Positions 15,023-19,525 of a DNA stretch of 19,525 nt are shown one piece after another. The first letter of the stretch is position 1. Each line of letters opens with the position of its first letter. Origin of the DNA: Ruminococcus sp. (GTDB lineage Bacteria > Bacillota > Clostridia > Oscillospirales > Ruminococcaceae); NCBI GenBank assembly GCA_003446315.1, contig DMBA01000324.1, positions 1-19,525 on the forward strand. Reading direction: 5' to 3'. The position numbers and the translations under genes were made by a program. A model generated the notes under the pieces. That model was given only the letters and a program-made list of their open reading frames with translations, was not told the DNA's origin and ran no database searches.

Positions 15023-15816
15023 ACAGCAGCATCCTTTGCGATCTGTTCGGCATATTCAGCAGAAAACTGATCTTCTTTCGCGACATCCACCAGCAGCACT
15101 TTCCAATGATTTTTGGCAGTACCTTCATCGTTCATCAGGTCTTCTTCAAAGATCGCACCCCAGTCGAACCATTTCGCAAATCCGTGTTGGATCCGGTCTT
15201 GCAAAGAATTCTTGTCCACTGTCGCAGCGCTGTTATAGAAGCAGACCGCAGTCACCGCCGCCTGATCCGGATCGGTCAATTTGAGGGAGACAAAGAACAC
15301 CGAACCGAACGCGAAATATTTTTCCGAGGCTGTATCCGGATGCAGCCCTTGTTTCGCAAAGCCTTCCTGAAAAGCGGGCAGATATTTTTCACCGATTGAC
15401 GCAGCGTATTCATTTTCGGATTCAAAATTCACTTGCTCAAACGCATATTCATCATATTCATCGTACATTGCTTCGCCTTCCAGCGTCAAATTGTCATCCG
15501 GTTCTCTTGTCACAGCAACGCCGGCGACATTCGGTTCTGCAAAGTCAACGGTTGTATCCGTCGTCACGATCTCTGTTTCCGGCGGGCAGGAGACGGATTC
15601 TTCACCGGCGAGCATCAGATCATCAGGATTATCGTTTGCATCGGCATGTCCGGCATCCTGCACCGTGATGTTGTCAGAAGAGGTTGGGTCGTTGGCAGTT
15701 CCCGAGATTTCAAGAGGATCCTGTCCGCAGCCGGTAAAGAGCGCAGCAGAAACGGCAGCGGTCAGCAGTGCAGCATATTTTGGCAGATTGATACGAGAAA
15801 GCGGTTCGATTTTCAT
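15019..15816 (-). CDS. Lipoprotein, possible partner of the radical SAM enzyme
   Basis: I do not recognise a family. The start at 15816 is set by AAAGGAG upstream; the frame is open further but lies in the previous gene's region. The 265-residue product has a basic N-terminus, a hydrophobic stretch and a lipobox ending at C30 (FTGC), so it is probably lipid-anchored outside the cell. Residues 31-125 are low-complexity, acidic and Thr/Pro-rich, with motifs LEISG (35-39), LMLAG (67-71), NVAGV (96-100) and LTLEG (110-114), followed by a Tyr-rich YDEYDEYAF. Residues 130-265 look folded, with several Trp and Phe and a single Cys in AVCFYN. The first 40 residues follow the same pattern as the upstream small lipoprotein. 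The stop overlaps the radical SAM start by 4 nt. Confidence 0.87.
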   Translation of the reverse strand: MKIEPLSRINLPKYAALLTAAVSAALFTGCGQDPLEISGTANDPTSSDNITVQDAGHADANDNPDDLMLAGEESVSCPPETEIVTTDTTVDFAEPNVAGVAVTREPDDNLTLEGEAMYDEYDEYAFEQVNFESENEYAASIGEKYLPAFQEGFAKQGLHPDTASEKYFAFGSVFFVSLKLTDPDQAAVTAVCFYNSAATVDKNSLQDRIQHGFAKWFDWGAIFEEDLMNDEGTAKNHWKVLLVDVAKEDQFSAEYAEQIAKDAAV

Positions 15817-15844
15817 AGGTGGTACACTCCTTTCAGGTTCGGAT

Positions 15845-16078
15845 TCAAGATGCATTTGTTTCGGATTGATCGTCCGGGGCACATTGCACCGGCTCTGTTT
15901 CAATGGCAACATCGCCTGACAATTCCACTTCACTTTCAGGCGGTGAAGCGACCATCTTCCCGGAGATTTGTACATCGTGCTCTGCACATCCGCACAGCGT
16001 GGCGGCAGCAGCAGAAAGCGCAGCCAAAGCGGCGGCATATCGGGGGATTTTCTTTTTTTGCACAGGTTTGATTTTCAT
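15845..16078 (-). CDS. Small lipoprotein, paralogous N-terminus to the next gene
   Basis: This 77-residue product starts at ATG 16078 behind AAAGGAG with 7-nt spacing. It has a basic start (MKIKPVQKKKIPRYAA), an alanine-rich hydrophobic stretch and a lipobox LCGC with C31 as the lipidated residue. After C31 only 46 residues remain: VQISGKMVASPP (36-47) and VELSGDVAIETEP (51-63), two copies of one motif at 15-residue spacing, then one Cys at 66 and an acidic tail. The N-terminal pattern MKI-x-P, then [IL]P[RK]YAA, SAA, GC and ISG is shared with the downstream lipoprotein at matching positions, so the two are related. It lies 28 nt before that gene. Its size and repeats resemble a modified-peptide precursor, but a precursor carrying a lipoprotein signal would be unusual; no family recognised. 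Confidence 0.85.
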   Translation of the reverse strand: MKIKPVQKKKIPRYAAALAALSAAAATLCGCAEHDVQISGKMVASPPESEVELSGDVAIETEPVQCAPDDQSETNAS

Positions 16079-16157
16079 ATTTCGCTCCTTTCGCCAATGA
16101 TTCCGCATCATCGTTACTTCTATTACGAACACATGGACGGTAATTCCTTATGAAAGC

Positions 16158-16211
16158 AAAAAAATCAGCAGAATACACAATTCACATTCTCTACAACTGT
16201 GCATTCTGCCG
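16158..16211 (-). terminator. Intrinsic terminator of the CYTH-HAD gene
   Basis: Arms 16166-16182 and 16195-16211 are 17 bp each with a 12-nt loop. They differ at three positions that become G-U pairs only when the - strand is transcribed, and seven T (16164-16158) follow on that strand. The hairpin begins 15 nt after the gene's stop, so its direction is clear. The remaining 16079-16157 should hold the lipoprotein operon's promoter, but I see no convincing boxes. Confidence 0.9.
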
Positions 16212-16226
16212 ATATTCCAACAACAG

Positions 16227-17477
16227 TCAGATGCCGTTTTCCGAAGGGCATCCGTGACGGGCAAGGAGCGCCGTAATTTCCGGATACTGCTGTTCAAACG
16301 ATTCAAATTGAACCGCACGCATCCCGAAATCCCGTGCGGCAGCCACATTGCGCGAATTATCGTCAATAAACAGGCATTCTTCGGGTTTCAGGTCATATTT
16401 CCTGCATATTTCGGCAAAGATGGCGGGATCCGGTTTGACACACTGCACATCGCAGGAGAACACACCGCCGTCTGTCAATTGCGTAAATGCGAGTACCTGC
16501 GGGCATTCATCCCGCAAAAACGTAGAATAATTGGAAAGATAATAGACCTTGAATCCTTTTTCCTTCAATTCTGCGATCCACTTTCTGGTATATGGCATTT
16601 CTTTGGGGATTTCGCCCATTTTCGCAAAAACGGTGCGGATCTCCTGCGCATATTCCGGATGATCGGCGATAAACAGCTCCATGACGGCATCCACCGGCAG
16701 CACACTTCTGTCCAGTTCATCCCATGCAGGGCTGCCCCACATCGCATCTTTCAGACGCTGACCGGTTTCCGCGCCGAACAGGTTCGTCATGAAACCCAGC
16801 AGATCAAATTGCAGCAGCACCAGCCCGATATCAAAGATGACGTTCCGGATCGGCGCAGATGCGTGCTTTTGGAAGTCCTGTGCCGTCTGAATGGCTCTTG
16901 CGAGTTTGGAGCGTTTCTGCGGGATCAGACGGAAGCGCTGTTCCAAAGCATCGGCATACGCCTGAAACGCAGCAGCATCGCCGCTTTTGAGCTCCAGTTC
17001 GATCTCCTCAAACGGTTCCATATGGTCTGCGCAGCCGAGCGCCCCGACATCGAGTGCAAACTCCGCGGTAAAGGCAGGTTCCGGAGCCAAAAGATAGCAG
17101 TTGCGTACAAAATCGGTTCTGCCGAGCTCCCGGAACTGCTGATGGGAAAGGAAGATACAGAGATCCCGCGGCGCACCTGCATCGGGCAGTTTCAGCAGAC
17201 CTTCCTGCAAGGAATCCGCTTCCGTTTCATATTCTTCCCGGAGTGCCTGCGCTCCTTCTTTTTTGAGGGTACGCTTCATGCAGCAAACGGTTTTCTCGTT
17301 CTCTTTCCGCAGACGAAGTGCAGCGCCGTTCCGATAAACGAGATCATCGGGCGTATCGTAATAGACCGCAGCCATATGCAGTGTTTCATGTGAGAGCCGT
17401 TCCTGCAAACCGTGCAGATAATCGGCGAGTGCAGTGAGTGTTTCCTGCGGGATCTTCCATTTATATTCGCGTTCCAT
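16227..17477 (-). CDS. CYTH-domain triphosphatase fused to HAD-family phosphatase
   Basis: The 416-residue protein joins two hydrolases. Residues 1-205 form a CYTH tunnel domain: the ExExK signature is E2-E4-K6 (EREYKWK), followed by the basic tunnel residues (ALRLRKE, CMKRTLKK), the acidic strands EEYETE and EEIELELKSG, and KRSKLARA. Residues 210-400 form a HAD subfamily IA domain: nucleophile D216 in VIFDIGLVL, Ser in YYLSNYS, Lys in CVKPDPAIF and the acidic pair in FIDDNSRN. The second Asp of the usual DxD is Gly, as in YihX-like sugar phosphatases by my recollection. CYTH enzymes cleave inorganic triphosphate or thiamine triphosphate; HAD IA enzymes act on sugar phosphates and nucleotides. 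CYTH more often joins CHAD domains, so this fusion is uncommon. The substrate is unknown. AAAGGA precedes ATG 17477; a terminator follows. Confidence 0.9.
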   Translation of the reverse strand: MEREYKWKIPQETLTALADYLHGLQERLSHETLHMAAVYYDTPDDLVYRNGAALRLRKENEKTVCCMKRTLKKEGAQALREEYETEADSLQEGLLKLPDAGAPRDLCIFLSHQQFRELGRTDFVRNCYLLAPEPAFTAEFALDVGALGCADHMEPFEEIELELKSGDAAAFQAYADALEQRFRLIPQKRSKLARAIQTAQDFQKHASAPIRNVIFDIGLVLLQFDLLGFMTNLFGAETGQRLKDAMWGSPAWDELDRSVLPVDAVMELFIADHPEYAQEIRTVFAKMGEIPKEMPYTRKWIAELKEKGFKVYYLSNYSTFLRDECPQVLAFTQLTDGGVFSCDVQCVKPDPAIFAEICRKYDLKPEECLFIDDNSRNVAAARDFGMRAVQFESFEQQYPEITALLARHGCPSENGI

Positions 17478-17503
17478 TTGATTCCTTTCTCATCCTTGAT
17501 TAC

Positions 17504-17699
17504 AAAGGAGCTACTGATGAAAGTGCCCCGTCGGATTTATCATGAGGGTTGCCGTCCTGAAACATCCCGCTTTGTGCTGCAAGCGGAAAAGGTACATATT
17601 TTCGTACTTTTCCGAAATCGGGATTTCAGGGGCAAGACCAAGGGCTGCCGTTCATTTCTGAAAAGCAGCCCAGCAAGCACGTTCAGCTTATTCGCGTAA
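17504..17699 (+). other. Structured 205-nt intergenic stretch with a doubtful 60-codon frame
   Basis: Three inverted repeats lie here: CGGAAAAGGTAC with GTACTTTTCCG (about 17583-17611, one bulged G), GAAATC with GATTTC just after it, and GGGCTGC with GCAGCCC (17642-17648 and 17665-17671, with inner TTCA/TGAA pairs). The last is 12 nt after the stop of the SH3 gene on the - strand and may be its terminator, but no T run follows. On the + strand AAAGGAG (17504-17510) precedes ATG 17517 and a 60-codon frame ending at 17699; it starts MKVPRRIYHEGC, has no promoter I can see and overlaps the SH3 gene end, so I do not call it a gene. Confidence 0.35.
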
Positions 17700-18606
17700 T
17701 ATCGAATCGAACGGTGGTTGTATTACCGTGCGCACCGTCCCAGTAATAAGGGACAATTGTAACGAGCAGATAGTCATAGCAGGAACCGGCTGCCAGTTGT
17801 GTATCTCCGCTGTAGCCGCGTGCATTAAAGGCACGGCATTTATCCGGCTCCGGTGAATGGATCTCAAAATCTGCGATCCAATAATCGAAGTTTCCTTCTG
17901 TATGCAGGGAATAAAGCTGCCCGTCGGAGTTCGGCGGATCCGTATCAAAGATATAAATATTGGAAAAAGCAGGTTCCGGACGCACCTCTACCGGCGGCAC
18001 TGTTGCAATGGCTTCCGTCGCAGGGGGAGCCGTTTCCGACACTGTTTCAACGGGCGGTTCGGTTTCTTCGGGTGCCGGTTCTGTGACGGTCGTGACAGTT
18101 GTGACAGTTGTGACGGTCGTGACGGTGGTTTGCGTCGTTGTTTTGGTCGTTTCGGTCGCTGCCGTGGTGGTTTCGGTTGAATTTTTCGTTGTTGTTACGG
18201 CATTTTTACCGTCATCGGAAGACGGAATCAATGTCACATAGGCAGCCTGGATATACCCGACTGCCGTATCGGTTCCGGCATAATACCACTGATCGAAAAT
18301 ATCAAAAATCTCGATCTCATCGTTATTATTGAGCCTGTCGAGCGAATTGGAGGACACATCCGGCTGTGTATACAAAAGGACGAAATCCAGATCATTCGGC
18401 ACTTTGATATAGCCGATCGCTTTGACTGTATCCGGTGCTTCTCCGCCGTTTTCCAGCGAAAAACCGGAAGGTGCCGGCGCTGATGCGACCTCATCAGGCT
18501 GATCGCCGCAGGCGCACAAAGAGAAACACAGACTGCCCGCTGCGATCAGGCTCAGGCTGCGCCGGAGAATATTCAATTGTTTCGATTGGATATGCACAGT
18601 TTTCAT
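17683..18606 (-). CDS. SH3-domain lipoprotein with Thr-rich stalk
   Basis: The 307-residue product starts at ATG 18606 after GGAGAG. It has a signal peptide with lipobox LCAC and lipidated C33. Residues about 60-127 resemble a bacterial SH3 domain (IGYIKV, LLYTQPDVSSNSLDRLNNNDEIEIFDIFDQWYYAG, VGYIQAAYVTLI), a fold that usually binds cell wall peptides. Residues about 138-205 are a low-complexity stalk of Thr, Val, Glu and Pro with four VTT units in a row, as in ruminococcal surface proteins. Residues about 215-307 form a separate domain rich in Tyr, Asp and Trp (FDYWIADFEIHSPEP, YLLVTIVPYYWDGAHGN), beta-like and unknown to me. It is transcribed alone from the promoter at 18707-18735. A wall-associated or cargo-binding role is inference. 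Confidence 0.9.
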   Translation of the reverse strand: MKTVHIQSKQLNILRRSLSLIAAGSLCFSLCACGDQPDEVASAPAPSGFSLENGGEAPDTVKAIGYIKVPNDLDFVLLYTQPDVSSNSLDRLNNNDEIEIFDIFDQWYYAGTDTAVGYIQAAYVTLIPSSDDGKNAVTTTKNSTETTTAATETTKTTTQTTVTTVTTVTTVTTVTEPAPEETEPPVETVSETAPPATEAIATVPPVEVRPEPAFSNIYIFDTDPPNSDGQLYSLHTEGNFDYWIADFEIHSPEPDKCRAFNARGYSGDTQLAAGSCYDYLLVTIVPYYWDGAHGNTTTVRFDITRIS

Positions 18607-18706
18607 AATTGTTTCATTCTCTCCGAATCTCAGGTTGCAGCAGACAGGAATGTGTTCTGTTTTTGGGCATTCCGCTGCTTGGGATTGTATGTTTCGCACC
18701 GATTTT

Positions 18707-18735
18707 ATTTTATCATAGTTTCGGGATTTTGTCAA
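18707..18735 (-). promoter_or_regulatory. Sigma-A promoter for the SH3-domain lipoprotein gene
   Basis: On the - strand TTGACA (18735-18730) and TAAAAT (18712-18707) are separated by 17 bp. Transcription should start near 18700, leaving a leader of about 94 nt with no obvious riboswitch. Confidence 0.85.
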
Positions 18736-18973
18736 TATGAAACAAAGCAATATCGCAATTTTCAGGATTTTTTCCGCAAATCTGCGTTTTCTTCACAATT
18801 TCTGACCAAAATGCAGCAGACACTGTCCGGCAGGTCTTTTTTCCGGTTTTTTCGCAAAAAAGGGGCTGTTTGCATCTTTTTTGTAAAACACGGTATTTTT
18901 TGTATCTTCTTTCTTTTTCTGTATCTTTTCCGGTAAAAGCGGCTGGTTTCTCCTGAAAATTTGGAAAAAGGGG
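18736..18973. other. AT-rich, pyrimidine-biased intergenic stretch without a gene
   Basis: This 238-nt stretch separates two divergent promoters. The + strand is T-rich (many runs of five to six T, repeated GTATCTT) and TTTTTTCGCAAAAAA around 18853-18867 can fold back. All frames through it are short or low in complexity. I see no RNA gene or coding region. Confidence 0.6.
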
Positions 18974-19002
18974 TTGACAAATGCGATATACGGTGTTATA
19001 CT
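18974..19002 (+). promoter_or_regulatory. Consensus promoter for the GntR/ABC operon
   Basis: TTGACA (18974-18979) and TATACT (18997-19002) are spaced by 17 bp. Transcription should start near 19009, giving a leader of about 68 nt that carries repeated half-sites. Confidence 0.92.
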
Positions 19003-19052
19003 GTATATATCGTAACATGTACAGTAAAGACAGCATACACAGCATGTACAGT
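18986..19052 (+). promoter_or_regulatory. Cluster of ACTGTA/TACAGT half-sites, probable GntR operator
   Basis: ATATACGGT (18986-18994) and ACTGTATAT (19000-19008) form an inverted repeat over the -10 box (8 of 9 pairs). CATGTACAGT then appears twice as an exact direct repeat, at 19016-19025 and 19043-19052, 27 bp apart. ACTGTA (19001-19006) and TACAGT (19020-19025) also form an inverted pair. The arrangement suggests autorepression by the GntR protein encoded just downstream, with more than one dimer bound. Confidence 0.7.
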
Positions 19053-19076
19053 GAACGATGTGATAAGGAGCGCTTC

Positions 19077-19448
19077 ATGAAAATTGTAATCAAAAACAAA
19101 TCGGATGTTCCCATCTATGAACAGATCGAGGAACAAATCAAATCGCAGATCCTCGAAGGACTGATCGCAGAAGACGAGCAAATGCCGTCGATCCGGCAGC
19201 TCGCCAGAGAACTCAAAATCAGCGTTATTACGACAACAAGAGTCTATAACGACCTGACAGAAGAAGGTTTTCTGATCTCTGTCGCCGGAAAAGGATGCTT
19301 TGTCGCACCGCGGAACAATGAACTGCTGCGCGAACGCATGCTTTGCGAGATGGAAGAAAGCATCGAAAAAGCGGTTGAAAGCGGGAAAAATGCGGGGCTT
19401 TCAAATGATGAGATCATCGCCGCCGTCCGCAAATTTTTGGAGGAATGA
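19077..19448 (+). CDS. YtrA-type GntR-family transcriptional regulator
   Basis: The 123-residue protein has an N-terminal winged helix (about residues 10-78): VPIYEQIEEQIKSQILEGLI, then MPSIRQLARELKISVITTTRVYNDLTEEGF and the wing GKGCFVAP. Only about 40 residues follow, a helical dimerisation tail, which is the mark of the short YtrA subfamily as opposed to FadR, HutC or MocR types. YtrA regulators usually repress an adjacent ABC transporter operon and respond to cell-wall antibiotics or antimicrobial peptides. Here an ABC ATPase gene follows 3 nt after the stop. ATG 19077 is set by AAGGAG 6 nt upstream; the frame is open further but crosses the promoter. Strong candidate operators lie over the promoter. 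Confidence 0.94.
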   Translation: MKIVIKNKSDVPIYEQIEEQIKSQILEGLIAEDEQMPSIRQLARELKISVITTTRVYNDLTEEGFLISVAGKGCFVAPRNNELLRERMLCEMEESIEKAVESGKNAGLSNDEIIAAVRKFLEE

Positions 19449-19451
19449 ACG

Positions 19452-19525
19452 ATGGAAAATACGCTTGAAATCAAGAATCTGAACAAGAAATATGACGGTT
19501 TTTCACTGAAAGATGTCAGTTTCTC
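19452..19525 (+). CDS. ABC transporter ATP-binding protein, N-terminal fragment (runs off window)
   Basis: The gene starts at ATG 19452 behind GGAGG (19439-19443), 3 nt after the regulator's stop. The 24 visible codons read MENTLEIKNLNKKYDGFSLK and then DVSF, the standard opening of an ABC ATPase: the A-loop tyrosine (KKY) followed by the LKDVSF strand before Walker A. The Walker A motif lies outside the window. Position after a YtrA-type regulator suggests an exporter or antibiotic/peptide-stress transporter. Confidence 0.87.
   Translation, partial: MENTLEIKNLNKKYDGFSLKDVSF

Noticed and set aside
17517..17699. 60-codon gene on the + strand with a good ribosome binding site
   Set aside because: It overlaps inverted repeats and the end of the SH3 gene, has no promoter in view and a product without recognisable features; recorded only as part of a structured gap.
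18060..18135. Tandem GTGACGGTC/GTGACAGTT-type repeats as a possible regulatory array or CRISPR-like element
   Set aside because: The repeats are 9-nt in-frame units encoding VTT in the Thr-rich stalk of the SH3 lipoprotein; there are no spacers.

Overview
The window looks like chromosomal DNA from an anaerobic Firmicute of the class Clostridia, most likely near Ruminococcus/Oscillospiraceae. This rests on gene content and style: a clostridial-type fab cluster using FabK, a SpoVM-like sporulation peptide, Thr-rich linkers in secreted lipoproteins, strong AGGAGG ribosome binding sites and roughly balanced base composition. The taxonomic call is inference. I see no phage, insertion sequence, CRISPR array, tRNA or rRNA.

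Layout. (1) 1-1953, + strand: the C-terminal half of a RecD2-like helicase, a ComF phosphoribosyltransferase overlapping it by 4 nt, and a 30-codon gene whose product matches SpoVM at key positions. (2) 2115-4920, + strand: a very acidic exported protein of unknown function, then an OmpR-type response regulator and a HAMP-less histidine kinase that overlap by 8 nt. Three TGACA repeats at exact 11-bp spacing lie upstream and are a candidate response-regulator box. A bidirectional terminator at 4955-4986 separates this block from the next. (3) 5061-13765, - strand: a type II fatty-acid synthesis operon reading tetR - fabH - acpP - fabK - fabD - fabG - fabF - fabZ - accD - membrane protein - accA. 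A TetR-type regulator leads it behind a consensus promoter (TTGACA-17-TATAAT), with a near-perfect 30-bp inverted repeat over the transcription start. accB and accC, which usually sit around fabZ in clostridial fab operons, are absent.

(4) 13958-16078, - strand: a possible undescribed system. Two adjacent lipoprotein genes with the same N-terminal pattern precede a radical SAM/SPASM maturase gene, and the last two overlap by 4 nt. Both lipoproteins carry scattered short motifs of the form hydrophobic-x-hydrophobic-[Ser/Ala/Glu]-Gly. (5) 16227-17477, - strand: a fusion of a CYTH triphosphatase domain to a HAD phosphatase, ending in a good terminator. (6) 17683-18606, - strand: an SH3-domain lipoprotein with a Thr-rich stalk and its own promoter. 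(7) 19077-19525, + strand: a YtrA-type GntR repressor and the start of an ABC-transporter ATPase, behind a consensus promoter packed with repeated ACTGTA/TACAGT half-sites.

How the parts work together. The fab operon makes malonyl-ACP precursors (AccA/AccD with subunits encoded elsewhere), starts chains (FabH, FabD, AcpP), elongates them (FabF, FabG, FabZ, FabK), and is probably repressed as a unit by its first gene. The two-component block and the GntR/ABC block look like separate envelope-stress or envelope-sensing modules. The radical SAM block probably modifies or handles its lipoprotein partners.
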